Origin: SAR116 cluster alpha proteobacterium HIMB100
GTDB taxonomy: Bacteria > Pseudomonadota > Alphaproteobacteria > Puniceispirillales > Puniceispirillaceae
DNA: 64,000 nt
Direction: 5' to 3'
Assembly: GCA_000238815.2 (NCBI GenBank)
Contig: AFXB01000004.1
Span: forward strand, 180,130 to 244,129
Shown here: piece by piece, positions 36,286-45,258 of the stretch
Layout: each line of letters begins with the position of its first letter
Numbering within the stretch: the first letter of the stretch is position 1
Made by a program: the position numbers and the translations under genes
The notes under the pieces: model-generated
The model's input: only the letters and a program-made list of their open reading frames with translations
Databases searched by the model: none
What the model was told of the DNA's origin: nothing

Positions 36286-36459
36286 TCATGAAAGTACGGT
36301 TTCACTCTCATATCTGAGGGTGCACTTGCCAGTCAGTGTCTGAACCAGCAATGATTCTGTGCATTTCGTCCAACTGGGGTCAGGTCTGTCACTAAAATCA
36401 TATCGCCAGATGGTTGCCAGGATTAGACCTGTCAGTAAAAGATAAATAAGCCAACGCAT
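36286..36459 (-). CDS. Small single-pass membrane protein of unknown function
   Basis: A 57-residue frame from ATG 36459 (MRWLIYLLLTGLILATIW...) with one N-terminal hydrophobic segment that could be a signal anchor. A short polar region with two Cys (WTKCTESLL, TGKCTLRYE) follows and could form a disulfide outside the membrane. It sits 20 bases after ycgN and 14 before DUF2256, in the same direction. I know no family for it. The size and position make it plausible, but the evidence is only the composition and tight packing. Confidence 0.5.
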   Translation of the reverse strand: MRWLIYLLLTGLILATIWRYDFSDRPDPSWTKCTESLLVQTLTGKCTLRYESETVLS

Positions 36460-36479
36460 ATTCTTGATATGACCTTTAT

Positions 36480-36935
36480 TCAGTCTGTGACCGGATGATC
36501 CCAATCTGTTATATGGTCTGCAATGTCTTCATCTTCAACACTGTCCTCTGGGAAGACGCGTCCTGCTACCGACTGTCCGGCTTGCCTTACTGTCTGTTTA
36601 TGGCCAGAGACCAGTGGATGCCACTCAGGAAGATCATGGCCTTGATGGACCAGCCTGTAAGCGCATGTTTTGGGCATCCAGGCCAATTGTTCAACAGATT
36701 CAGGCGTAAGCAAAACGCAGTCAGGGACATGGTGTTTCCGGTTGTCATAATCACGGCATCTGCCGGTTTCACAATCCAGCATTTTGCAGGCTACATCAGT
36801 GAAATAGATGGCATCAGTATCAATATCCTCTAGCTTTAAGACACAGCATTTCCCGCAACCATCACATAGAGATTCCCATTCCTGATGGGTGAAATCACTG
36901 AGCGGCTTTATTTTCCAGAAAGGGCGGTCTGACAT
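36480..36935 (-). CDS. YcgN-family cysteine-cluster protein (UPF0260)
   Basis: A 151-residue protein with the conserved N-terminal FWKIKPLSDFTHQEWESLCDGCGKCCVLKLED and the later CKMLDCETGRCRDYDNR, giving eight or more cysteines arranged like a metal or Fe-S cluster ligand set. The family is widespread in proteobacteria and its function is unknown. Its start overlaps the end of the upstream CFA gene by 28 bases. Confidence 0.93.
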   Translation of the reverse strand: MSDRPFWKIKPLSDFTHQEWESLCDGCGKCCVLKLEDIDTDAIYFTDVACKMLDCETGRCRDYDNRKHHVPDCVLLTPESVEQLAWMPKTCAYRLVHQGHDLPEWHPLVSGHKQTVRQAGQSVAGRVFPEDSVEDEDIADHITDWDHPVTD

Positions 36936-38179
36936 AATTGGTCGGTAAATTGAACTTCTTTTTCGGCGATATAGGCGCGCGTCAGCGGCACTGCATCCTG
37001 ACGGTGTGTCAGTTGTATCTGGAATACCATGCCGCAGCCATGAGCGAAATAGTTTTCACAGGACAGAAGGTAAAACCGCCATAACCGGATGAAGCGTTCA
37101 TCATACATGTCGGTAAGCTGTGATTTGTTTTCCTCAAACGCCCTACGCCAAGCTGACAGTGTCTTTGCATAATGAATGCGCATGATTTCAACATCTTTTA
37201 TTTTTAAACGGGTATTCTCAACCGCCCGTGTGATTTGCTCCAGATTTGGCAGATAGCCGCCCGGGAAAATATATTTGTCAATCCAGGGGCTTGTTGGCTT
37301 GGCTTTACCAAATCGCCCTATCGCGTGAATGACAGCCACACCATCGGGGCTGAGATACCGGTCAACACAGGAGAAAAACTGATTAAACTGTTGTCTGCCA
37401 ACATGTTCCAACATGCCAACAGATACAATTCTGTCAAATTTCCTGTCTTTTAAGCTTCTGTAATCTTGAAGAAAAACGGCCAGTCGATCATGACTTCTTT
37501 GTTCATCAATTGCCTGTTTGAAATAACGATATTGCTTTTCAGATAAGGTAATTCCGGTGACGTGCGACTTCGGTGACAGAATGCTCAAAGCTGTCGCCAG
37601 CCCACCCCATCCACAGCCAATATCCAAATTTCTATGATTTTCTGTCAGATTCAATTTTGCAGCGAGGCGGGCGATTTTCCGGTTCTGTGCCATTTCCAGA
37701 TCATCGGTTTCTTCTGCAAAATAGGCGCAGGAATATTGACGCTGGCTGTCCAAAAATAAGTCAAACAACTGGTCTGTTAAATCATTTTGATGGGCGACAT
37801 TTCGTTTGGAACGCGCAACCGGATTTATGGTCCGCCACCATGCAGTGAGCTTATGTAGCTGGCCAATCAGCTTGCCTGCTGGGGAATTTTGCCAATGGTG
37901 GCCATTAATGAATAAGAAATTCATGAATTGGCCAAGATTTCCTGATGTGATTTTCAAATCACCGTCAACATACAGTTCGCCACAAACGGGGTCAGGGCGG
38001 AGCAAAAGCCTCAGCAATTGACGGCTAGATCTCAGGCTGATGCTAAGGGCCAAATCGTTAGGCCCGGTATCTTTGCCCCTCAGTTTGAATTTTTGTCCTG
38101 TGTTAATTTGTATTATCAGCTGTCCGTGCTGAATAAAGCGTGACAGCCAGAAAATCAAAACATGCTGCATTTTCACCAT
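36908..38179 (-). CDS. cfa: Cyclopropane-fatty-acid synthase (classical active site)
   Basis: A 423-residue SAM-dependent enzyme that adds a methylene to unsaturated phospholipid acyl chains. The SAM motif is NLDIGCGWGGLATAL (residues 184-198). The bicarbonate-binding residues of E. coli Cfa are conserved: Cys (C151 in QYSCAYF), Glu (E258 in VGMLEHVG) and His (H285 in AVIHAIG). I start it at ATG 38179; GTG 38215 and ATG 38170 are alternatives. It is clearly different from the CFA-family gene at 26043-27233, which lacks the Cys and His. It overlaps ycgN by 28 bases. Confidence 0.88.
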   Translation of the reverse strand: MVKMQHVLIFWLSRFIQHGQLIIQINTGQKFKLRGKDTGPNDLALSISLRSSRQLLRLLLRPDPVCGELYVDGDLKITSGNLGQFMNFLFINGHHWQNSPAGKLIGQLHKLTAWWRTINPVARSKRNVAHQNDLTDQLFDLFLDSQRQYSCAYFAEETDDLEMAQNRKIARLAAKLNLTENHRNLDIGCGWGGLATALSILSPKSHVTGITLSEKQYRYFKQAIDEQRSHDRLAVFLQDYRSLKDRKFDRIVSVGMLEHVGRQQFNQFFSCVDRYLSPDGVAVIHAIGRFGKAKPTSPWIDKYIFPGGYLPNLEQITRAVENTRLKIKDVEIMRIHYAKTLSAWRRAFEENKSQLTDMYDERFIRLWRFYLLSCENYFAHGCGMVFQIQLTHRQDAVPLTRAYIAEKEVQFTDQLCQTALSGK

Positions 38180-38221
38180 CCAAGATTGTGAAGCTCGGGT
38201 ACCGGTCACAAACACGTTTTC

Positions 38222-38250
38222 TTGAGAACAAGAATAACACGGTTCATAAT
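38222..38250 (+). promoter_or_regulatory. Probable promoter for mnmC
   Basis: TTGAGA (38222-38227) and CATAAT (38245-38250) are separated by 17 bases, each one base off consensus. It lies in the divergent cfa/mnmC gap and would give a ~53-base leader. Confidence 0.6.
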
Positions 38251-38309
38251 TTGTGCTAAGACAGGCATCTGCACAGAATGTGCGTAAACCAAAATGAAGG
38301 AAAACAGCC

Positions 38310-40127
38310 GTGTTTCAGCCACCTTTGCCTCAACTTCCACCTGAAGATGCGGTGTTAACAGATGGTGTATTGCGGTCATCTCGCTTTGGCGATATCTACT
38401 TTTCCACTGATGGCGGCCTTGCTGAAACGCGGCATGTGTTTATCAATGGCACCGGGCTGAACAACAGACTGGCGAATAATGATCGATTAGTTATAGCTGA
38501 AACCGGTTTTGGCACAGGTCTGAACTTTCTGGCGGTTTGTGCAGAAGTGCTGCGCACAAACAGCAAATCAAAAATCGATTATGTGTCTGTTGAGGGGTGC
38601 CCTCCATCCAAGCAGCTCGTTGCGCAGGCTTTAAGCAGCTTTTCTGAGCTTGCTGATTTGCGTGGTGAATTGCTCCGGCAGTGGCCACGTCGTTGGCTGG
38701 GGGTGCATCATTTAAGCTTCTTGAACGGTCAGATTGACCTTCATCTTCATTATGGCCAGGCCGAGCAGGTGCTTCCCACGCTCGATTTTGGAGCTGACAT
38801 ATGGTTCATGGATGGGTTTTCACCAGCCAAGAATCCAGATCTGTGGTCGGCTCAGATTTGTCAGCAAATTGCAAGATTATCCGCTCATCAGGCCAGCTTG
38901 GCAACTTTTACCGTTGCTGCAGCTGTGCGGAGCGCGTTAACAGATGCCGGATTCACAATTAAAAAAATACCTGGCTTTGGCCGCAAACGCGATATGCTCA
39001 CAGCCTGCTATAACAAGGGCTTTGCGCGTGTGAAGCCTGTCTCTGCGCATTCTGTTCTGGTAATTGGCGGGGGGATTGCGGGGTGTGCTGTTGCTGGCAG
39101 TCTGCAAACACTTGGGTGCGATGTGACCATTCTTGATGCCGCAGAGCAGCCCGGGGCAGGGGCGTCTGGTAATCCGGCAGGGATTGTGGTGCCGTTTCTG
39201 ACAGTTGGCGATATGCTATCCTCACGATTATCTATTTCCTGTTTAGCAGACACGCGAAAGTTTTTAGACGCACAGCAGCTCATTTTGAGTGATGGCGTAG
39301 TCAGCCTTGATCATGATGACCGTAAAACCTCTCGCCAGAAAAAATTAGCCGCACAAGGTTTTCCCGCTGACCTGGCCACCTACAAAGAAGCTGATGAGTT
39401 ATCAGCTTTGACAGGACTGCCTTTATCGAGATCAGGTCTGTTTTTTGAAGCAGGGGCGGTGATTCGTCCGCAAAGTTATGCACATTATTTGGCGGCATCT
39501 GTGCCACGATGTGATGGGGCCAAAGTCAATGGTGTTTCAGGTTCTGCTGGCGACTGGCTGGTGGACTGTACAGATGGTCGGCAGTTTACTGCAGACCATC
39601 TCGTCTTTTGTTCTGGGGCAGACCTGCCGTTCTTGCTACAGCTTGTTGATCAGGATTTAGGGACCTTTCAGGTGACCTCTGGTCAACTGAGTAAGTTACC
39701 GTCAACCACGTCGCTTGCTGTATCTCAGGTCGCTCTTAATTATTCAGGTTATTTAACACCCGTCATTGAGGGCTGCCAATATTTGGGCGCGGGGTTTGAT
39801 CCTGCCGGTGATACCGCGGTGACCATGGCAGGTCATCTTCACAATCTTGATCTGATGCCAGCTGAATTGCAGGAATTAGCAGGTGATATTTCAGCTTGGG
39901 GTGGTCGCACGTCACGCCGGCTGGCCTATCCTGACAGGCTGCCCTTGGCTGGACAGCTTATCCCTGGCGTGTCCGTGGTCAGTGCTCTTGGGGCGCGTGG
40001 CTTGACCTTGGCTAATTTGATTGGCAAATCCGTCGCACGGCAAATCACAGGCCATGTTCCGCTATTGCCCTATCAGATATTGGCCGGGCTCAATCCGCAA
40101 CGGTTTTTTGAAAAGACGCTTTCGTAG
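38310..40127 (+). CDS. mnmC: Bifunctional tRNA 5-methylaminomethyl-2-thiouridine biosynthesis protein MnmC
   Basis: A 605-residue two-domain enzyme that completes mnm5s2U34 in tRNAs. The N-terminal methyltransferase domain (about residues 1-230) has VIAETGFGTGLNFLAVC for SAM binding and DIWFMDGFSPAKNPDLWS. The C-terminal oxidoreductase domain starts with VLVIGGGIAGCAVAGSL (about residue 250), which binds FAD and removes the carboxymethyl group; GVSVVSALGARGLTLANL is the closing FAD contact. The two activities are fused in the usual order. It begins at ATG 38310 and ends one base before the convergent SDR gene. Confidence 0.94.
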   Translation: MFQPPLPQLPPEDAVLTDGVLRSSRFGDIYFSTDGGLAETRHVFINGTGLNNRLANNDRLVIAETGFGTGLNFLAVCAEVLRTNSKSKIDYVSVEGCPPSKQLVAQALSSFSELADLRGELLRQWPRRWLGVHHLSFLNGQIDLHLHYGQAEQVLPTLDFGADIWFMDGFSPAKNPDLWSAQICQQIARLSAHQASLATFTVAAAVRSALTDAGFTIKKIPGFGRKRDMLTACYNKGFARVKPVSAHSVLVIGGGIAGCAVAGSLQTLGCDVTILDAAEQPGAGASGNPAGIVVPFLTVGDMLSSRLSISCLADTRKFLDAQQLILSDGVVSLDHDDRKTSRQKKLAAQGFPADLATYKEADELSALTGLPLSRSGLFFEAGAVIRPQSYAHYLAASVPRCDGAKVNGVSGSAGDWLVDCTDGRQFTADHLVFCSGADLPFLLQLVDQDLGTFQVTSGQLSKLPSTTSLAVSQVALNYSGYLTPVIEGCQYLGAGFDPAGDTAVTMAGHLHNLDLMPAELQELAGDISAWGGRTSRRLAYPDRLPLAGQLIPGVSVVSALGARGLTLANLIGKSVARQITGHVPLLPYQILAGLNPQRFFEKTLS

Positions 40128-40128
40128 T

Positions 40129-40866
40129 TCAGCCAGGCTGCTGTAATAAATCAGTTGCAAGATAGCGCTTTCCTTGACTGTCACAGTCAGGGCTGAGCAA
40201 CTGTAAGAAGGCAGGGGCAATGTCGTCAGCAGTGCGCAGCGTATTTGGGTCTTCGCCAGGATACGCTGCTGCCCGCATCGCGGTGCGGGTTGCCCCTGGG
40301 TCAAGCAGGTTAATGCGCATAGCTGTTTTCTCACTCTCAGCGGCCCAGGCCCTGCCCATAGCTTCCAGCCCGGCTTTGGATACAGCATATGCGCCCCAAT
40401 AGGCACGCTCCCCATGTGCTGCGCCACTCGACACCAGCACTGCACGCCCAGCCGGAGCAGCGCGGAGCAGCCCGTCAAATGCCGCAATCTGATGCCAGAC
40501 AGATGTGACATTGACCATAATGGTTCTCTCAAATATTTCCGGGTCAATATGGGGCATTGGGGCCATCTGGCCAAGCTGGCCAGCGTTCGCTACAAACCCA
40601 TCTAGACGCCCCCAGCGTGCACCAATCGCCTGTCCTAACCGTGCCATCGCCGCTGTATCGGTCTGGTCGAGCTCAACAATTGTGGCAGAGCCGCCAGAGG
40701 CGTTGATTTCATCGTCTAGTTCTTCCAGCGCGCCCATGGTGCGGCCGGTTATAATCACTTCTGCCCCAGCTTTGGCACAGGCCAATGCAACAGAACGGCC
40801 AATACCACGGCTGGCACCGGTAATCAGAATGACTTTGCCAGACAAATCAGGATGCAAATCAGACAT
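40129..40866 (-). CDS. SDR-family oxidoreductase (YciK-like)
   Basis: A 245-residue short-chain dehydrogenase starting at ATG 40866, with GTG 40878 as an alternative. It has ITGASRGIGRSVALACA, the FVANAG motif and SSGAAHGERAYWGAYAVSKAG with the catalytic Ser/Tyr/Lys (YAVSK). The pattern with 'LxxPGATRTAMR' is typical of YciK-like SDRs, whose substrate is unknown. It follows purF by 17 bases on the same strand and is the end of that transcript. Confidence 0.88.
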   Translation of the reverse strand: MSDLHPDLSGKVILITGASRGIGRSVALACAKAGAEVIITGRTMGALEELDDEINASGGSATIVELDQTDTAAMARLGQAIGARWGRLDGFVANAGQLGQMAPMPHIDPEIFERTIMVNVTSVWHQIAAFDGLLRAAPAGRAVLVSSGAAHGERAYWGAYAVSKAGLEAMGRAWAAESEKTAMRINLLDPGATRTAMRAAAYPGEDPNTLRTADDIAPAFLQLLSPDCDSQGKRYLATDLLQQPG

Positions 40867-40883
40867 TGAACTATTCACCAGGT

Positions 40884-42305
40884 CTATGTGGAAGGAGAAA
40901 AGGTCTCTTTTACGGGGTAATCCCCTGTGAAGCAGGCATCACAAAATTGTGGTGTGTCACCATTTCGGCTTGCCTCGCCCATTGCCCGATACAATCCATC
41001 TATTGAGACAAAAGCCAGGCTGTCAGCACCGATTTCAGAACACATGTCGGCAATGTTCATCTGTGCCGCCATCAACTTGTCCCGGTCTGGTGTGTCAACG
41101 CCGTAAAAACAGGGGTCTGTTGTTGGCGGGCTCGCGATCCGCATATGGACCTGTCGTGCCCCTGCAGCCCGCATCATCATCACAATTTTTCGCGATGTTG
41201 TTCCGCGAACAATCGAATCATCAACCAGGATAACATCCTTACCAGCAATAATTTCCTGATTGGCGTTATGTTTTAGCATTACGCCTGAAGTCCGTCCTTC
41301 TTCTGTTGGCTGGATGAAGGTACGCCCGACATAATGATTACGGATAATGCCCAGTTCAAACGGGATGCCAGAAGCTTGCGCATAGCCTAGTGCGGCAGGC
41401 ACACCAGAATCAGGAACAGGGATAACGAGATCTGCTTGAACTCCGGCCTCTTTGGCCAATTCAGCACCAATTTCTTTTCTGGCCTGATAAACTGAACGGC
41501 CTTCCAAAGTTGAATCCGGGCGCGCGAAATAGATATATTCAAAAATGCAGAAACGTGATTGTTTTTCTGCTGTAATCATTTGGCTACTGATGCCTGATTT
41601 ATCAATCACCACCAATTCACCTGGTGCAAGGTCACGGATATATTGTGCGCCAATAATATCTAATGCGCAGGTCTCTGAGGCGAGAATATATGCTTCCCCC
41701 ACCTGCCCCAGGACTAATGGCCTGATCCCCAGCGGATCACGAACGCCGATCAGCTTGTCATCAATGATGCTGACCAGAGCATAGGCCCCAGAAACCTGCA
41801 TCAGCGCTTCTTTCAATCGCTCTATCGGGTCTGCATGATGCGAACGGGCGGTCAGATGGATGATGATTTCTGTATCAGTTGTTGATTGGAATAAACTGCC
41901 AGTTTCCACAAGGCTCGCCCGCAGACGCCCGGCATTGATCAGATTACCATTATGCGCGATAGCAAACTGTCCAAACGCTAATTCGGTAAGAAATGGCTGA
42001 ATATTGCGTACTTCACTGAGGCCAGTTGTGGAATAGCGATTATGGCCAATGGCCGCATGTCCTTTCAACGCGTCGAGGCTGGGCGATCCTGCATTGAAAT
42101 TCTCGCCCACATGCCCGACACCGCGATGGCTGTTGAAATTCTGGCCATCAAAGCTGACCATGCCGGTGGCTTCTTGGCCTCTGTGCTGAAGGGCGTGAAG
42201 GCCAAGAGCGGTCAGCACATGTGCTTCTGCCGAACCATAGACCCCAAAAACGGCGCATTCTTCGCGAAAACCATCTTGTTTAGACAGAAGATCGAAAGGG
42301 GTCAT
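40884..42305 (-). CDS. purF: Amidophosphoribosyltransferase
   Basis: Commits PRPP to purine synthesis by transferring ammonia from glutamine. The 473-residue protein carries a propeptide and then the nucleophile Cys17 (REECAVFGVYG). The PRTase site is VILVDDSIVRGTTSRKIV. It looks like the [4Fe-4S] type: the cysteines expected from the B. subtilis enzyme appear in RFCIFEYIYFARPDS, DPCFYGVDTP and FCDACFTGD. It follows cvpA, the same order as in E. coli, with 117 bases between them. Confidence 0.96.
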   Translation of the reverse strand: MTPFDLLSKQDGFREECAVFGVYGSAEAHVLTALGLHALQHRGQEATGMVSFDGQNFNSHRGVGHVGENFNAGSPSLDALKGHAAIGHNRYSTTGLSEVRNIQPFLTELAFGQFAIAHNGNLINAGRLRASLVETGSLFQSTTDTEIIIHLTARSHHADPIERLKEALMQVSGAYALVSIIDDKLIGVRDPLGIRPLVLGQVGEAYILASETCALDIIGAQYIRDLAPGELVVIDKSGISSQMITAEKQSRFCIFEYIYFARPDSTLEGRSVYQARKEIGAELAKEAGVQADLVIPVPDSGVPAALGYAQASGIPFELGIIRNHYVGRTFIQPTEEGRTSGVMLKHNANQEIIAGKDVILVDDSIVRGTTSRKIVMMMRAAGARQVHMRIASPPTTDPCFYGVDTPDRDKLMAAQMNIADMCSEIGADSLAFVSIDGLYRAMGEASRNGDTPQFCDACFTGDYPVKETFSPST

Positions 42306-42364
42306 AAACGGTCAACTTTGATGCGGTGGTAACAAGAAAAAATCACAGCGACATGCAGCGCCAA

Positions 42365-42393
42365 ATAATAACACATCCGACGCATGTCGTCCA
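42365..42393 (-). promoter_or_regulatory. Possible promoter for purF
   Basis: On the minus strand TGGACG is followed after 17 bases by TATTAT, about 60 bases before the purF start. The -10 is good and the -35 only moderate. A small GCATG/CATGC inverted repeat lies in the same gap. Confidence 0.4.
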
Positions 42394-42422
42394 TGCACTG
42401 CAGACACCTTTGGCTAGTCTGT

Positions 42423-43043
42423 TCAGCGTTCATCATCACGAAGTTGCAGACTGCTGCCGAGCTGTTCAACCTGACTTTCAACGGCATCCTTGGCGTCATT
42501 TGTCAGATTTTGGTCAAGCTCCATGACAGATAGCCTCGACTGCCAATCTACGGGCAGGAACGGCGCAAAGCCAGATGTGATGACGCGGATATACGGGCTT
42601 GATTGGCTGTTTTTCATAAAGGGATAGAGATTATCTTCAGATTGTACGAACAATACAGAGGCCACATAAAATAATGTGACCAGCAGAGCCCCTCGAACAA
42701 GGCCAAAGATGACTCCAAGCCACGTATCCAAAGCCCCGAGACCAGCACGCTTAAGACCAGGTGAGATAAGAGACGCAAAGATAAACCAAATGACGGCAGT
42801 GGCTGCAAAAGGAAGGGCCCAAGAGAGCACGTCTGTCAGTCCGTCAACAGCAACAAATCCAGACAACCATTCTTCGACAGGTGCAGCAGTCAGGCGTGAG
42901 ATAAAAATCGCGACGAACCATCCTGCTAAGCCCAGGAATTCACGTGTCATCCCACGCAATGTCGAAAAAACTGCTGAAATTATGAGGATGATGACAACCG
43001 CATAATCAAACAAAGTGAGGGCTGATAACGAGATCTCAGGCAT
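42423..43043 (-). CDS. cvpA: CvpA-family inner membrane protein
   Basis: A 206-residue protein with four hydrophobic segments: FDYAVVIILIISAVFSTLRGMTRE, LAGWFVAIFIS, ALPFAATAVIWFIFASLI, and the conserved LGVIFGLVRGALLVTLFYV. The 'LRGxxRE' and 'GxxRGxL' motifs are those of CvpA. The E. coli protein is needed for colicin V production, and its wider role in envelope function is unclear. It sits between radA and purF, all on the minus strand. Confidence 0.92.
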   Translation of the reverse strand: MPEISLSALTLFDYAVVIILIISAVFSTLRGMTREFLGLAGWFVAIFISRLTAAPVEEWLSGFVAVDGLTDVLSWALPFAATAVIWFIFASLISPGLKRAGLGALDTWLGVIFGLVRGALLVTLFYVASVLFVQSEDNLYPFMKNSQSSPYIRVITSGFAPFLPVDWQSRLSVMELDQNLTNDAKDAVESQVEQLGSSLQLRDDER

Positions 43044-43077
43044 GTCTGGCTCCGAAGCGGTGGCGCTTATCCTATGT

Positions 43078-44448
43078 TCAGGCGAGTCCGCCTAAATTGT
43101 CAATAAATTCAGACAGGTTCGTTGGTTGGCTGACAGAAATACCCTGCGGCGGCTTCATCTTTTGACGCAAGCGCGGCAGCATAGCCCGCTCAAATCCTAG
43201 TTTTGCTGCTTCTTTCAGGCGTGTTTCGGCTTGCGCCACTTGACGGAGCTCGGCAGACAGTGCCACCTCTCCAAAGAATACAGTACGCGGGGGAAGCGGT
43301 TTTGCGCTGACAGAAGATATCAGTGCGGCTGCCACTGCCAGATCAGCTGCTGGTTCCTGTATCCGCAGGCCACCTGCGACATTCAGGAAAATATCTCGTC
43401 CGGATAACGGTACGCCGCATCTGGCCTCCAGCACAGCGGTCAGCATCGCTAAACGGCTGCTGTCCCAGCCGACAACATTGCGCCGTGGTGTTGCAAGTGT
43501 GGATGGCGCTACCAATGCCTCAATTTCAACCAGCAACGGCCTGGTGCCTTCCAAGCCAGCAAATACAGCTGTTCCGGCAACCATGTCCTGCCGATCGCCT
43601 AAAAACAGCTCAGAGGGGTTAGGTACCTGCTGAAGGCCCTTTTCTGACATTTCAAAAACGCCGATTTCGTCAGTTGCCCCAAAGCGGTTCTTTACGCCGC
43701 GCAGAATGCGGAAATGGTGCGACCTGTCGCCTTCGAAATAGAGCACGCAATCTACCATATGCTCTAGCACGCGCGGCCCGGCAATCGCTCCGTCTTTGGT
43801 TACATGGCCAACAAATATCACGGCGGCCCTACTGGCTTTAGCAGCTCTTATCAGCTCGTGTGCGGCTGCCCTGACTTGGCTCACGGTTCCTGGTGCGTTG
43901 TCCAGGCCGGGCATAAACATGGTTTGAATAGAATCAATCACTAACAAGTCCAAATCAGATGTATTACGCACAGTTTCAGCAATGTCAGCGGCATTGGTTG
44001 CAGCAGCAAGGCCCGCTTCTGCATCTTGCAGCCCGAGGCGGGCAGCGCGCATCCGCACCTGCTCAACTGATTCCTCACCAGTAATATAGGCAGTCTTCCG
44101 GCCAGCTTGGCCCAGCTTGCAAACCAGCTGTAACAGCAAGGTAGATTTGCCGATGCCGGGATCTCCGCCGATCAGGACAGCAGAGCCAGGCACCAGCCCG
44201 CCACCTGTGACTCTGTCGAATTCACCGATGTTGGTCAGATGCCGTTTGTAAACCTCCTTTGTACTGCCAGACGAAAGAGGTTTTAAGTCCACTTTTTTAG
44301 CTGATTTGCGTTTGGGTTGGCCCGGAAGCTGTTCTATCCGCTCCTCAACCAGGCTGTTCCATTCACCACAAGCATCACATTTTCCGGCCCATTTGGGGCT
44401 GACCGCGCCACAGGACTGGCAGTGATATTGCGAGACAGAACGTGCCAT
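43078..44448 (-). CDS. radA: DNA repair protein RadA (Sms)
   Basis: A RecA-like helicase-type ATPase used in recombination intermediate processing. From ATG 44448 it has 456 residues, with an N-terminal zinc finger CQSCGAVSPKWAGKCDACGEW, Walker A GGDPGIGKSTLLLQ (about residues 92-105), the KNRFGATDEIGVFEM RadA-specific motif and a Lon-like C-terminal domain. An upstream in-frame start at 44493 adds 15 residues that do not look conserved. It starts 10 bases after the end of mlaF. Confidence 0.96.
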   Translation of the reverse strand: MARSVSQYHCQSCGAVSPKWAGKCDACGEWNSLVEERIEQLPGQPKRKSAKKVDLKPLSSGSTKEVYKRHLTNIGEFDRVTGGGLVPGSAVLIGGDPGIGKSTLLLQLVCKLGQAGRKTAYITGEESVEQVRMRAARLGLQDAEAGLAAATNAADIAETVRNTSDLDLLVIDSIQTMFMPGLDNAPGTVSQVRAAAHELIRAAKASRAAVIFVGHVTKDGAIAGPRVLEHMVDCVLYFEGDRSHHFRILRGVKNRFGATDEIGVFEMSEKGLQQVPNPSELFLGDRQDMVAGTAVFAGLEGTRPLLVEIEALVAPSTLATPRRNVVGWDSSRLAMLTAVLEARCGVPLSGRDIFLNVAGGLRIQEPAADLAVAAALISSVSAKPLPPRTVFFGEVALSAELRQVAQAETRLKEAAKLGFERAMLPRLRQKMKPPQGISVSQPTNLSEFIDNLGGLA

Positions 44449-44458
44449 AAAGTTCTCT

Positions 44459-45253
44459 TCAGGCTCCCGTTTTGGCGGCCAGTATGGCCTCATCTGTTAA
44501 CGGACCTTGCGCATGTCCATGCACAAACTGGTCAACCTCGGCGATGCCAGTGTCAAACATTTGTGCTGACGGTCCTGACCAGATCACCCGCCCTTGATGT
44601 ATCATGGCTACCTGGTCAGCAATGCGCCGTACAGACGCCATATCATGACTAATTGTTAATGCGGTCGCCCCCAGACGACGCACTGAATCCAAAATCAGAT
44701 TATCAATCACGCCGCCTGTGATGGGATCAAGCCCAGAGGTGGGTTCATCAAACAAAAGGATTTCAGGCTTGTCGGCAATGGCCCTGGCAAGGGCCACACG
44801 CTTTTGCATTCCGCCAGATAATTCGGCCGGATATTGATCAATCACACGAGCTTCAAGGCCAAGCTGAACGACAATTTCAGCAGCAATATCACGCGCTTTC
44901 TGGCGGGATAATTTGTCGCTTTGCTTCAGTCGAAAGGTGATGTTCTGCCAAATTGGCAGGCTGTCAAATAGCGCGCCAAACTGAAAGGTCATTCCAAAGC
45001 GCCGCAAAATTTCTTCGCGCTGCTTTCGCGATTGTCCTACGGTTTCAACACCGTCTATCTTTATGGAACCCCCATCTGGCGTAATAAGGCCGAGCAAACA
45101 TTTCAAGGTTACCGACTTGCCACAACCAGATGTGCCGATGATACATAAGGACTGACCAGCGGGTATTGACAGGCTTACATCACGCAATACAGTCTTGCTG
45201 CCAAAGCTTTTGGCCAAATGGGCAATTTCAATTTTGGGCAATCTATCTGTCAT
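44459..45253 (-). CDS. mlaF: ABC transporter ATP-binding protein, MlaF/Ttg2A type
   Basis: A 264-residue ATPase starting at ATG 45253; the frame continues to 45388 over the mlaE gene but with no family-like sequence. Walker A is IGTSGCGKSVTLKCLLGL, the signature is LSGGMQKRVALARA, Walker B is EILLFDEPTSGLDP. The pairing with an MlaE permease 5 bases upstream suggests phospholipid transport that keeps outer-membrane asymmetry. The substrate-binding MlaD subunit is not in this window. Confidence 0.9.
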   Translation of the reverse strand: MTDRLPKIEIAHLAKSFGSKTVLRDVSLSIPAGQSLCIIGTSGCGKSVTLKCLLGLITPDGGSIKIDGVETVGQSRKQREEILRRFGMTFQFGALFDSLPIWQNITFRLKQSDKLSRQKARDIAAEIVVQLGLEARVIDQYPAELSGGMQKRVALARAIADKPEILLFDEPTSGLDPITGGVIDNLILDSVRRLGATALTISHDMASVRRIADQVAMIHQGRVIWSGPSAQMFDTGIAEVDQFVHGHAQGPLTDEAILAAKTGA

Positions 45254-45258
45254 GGCGC

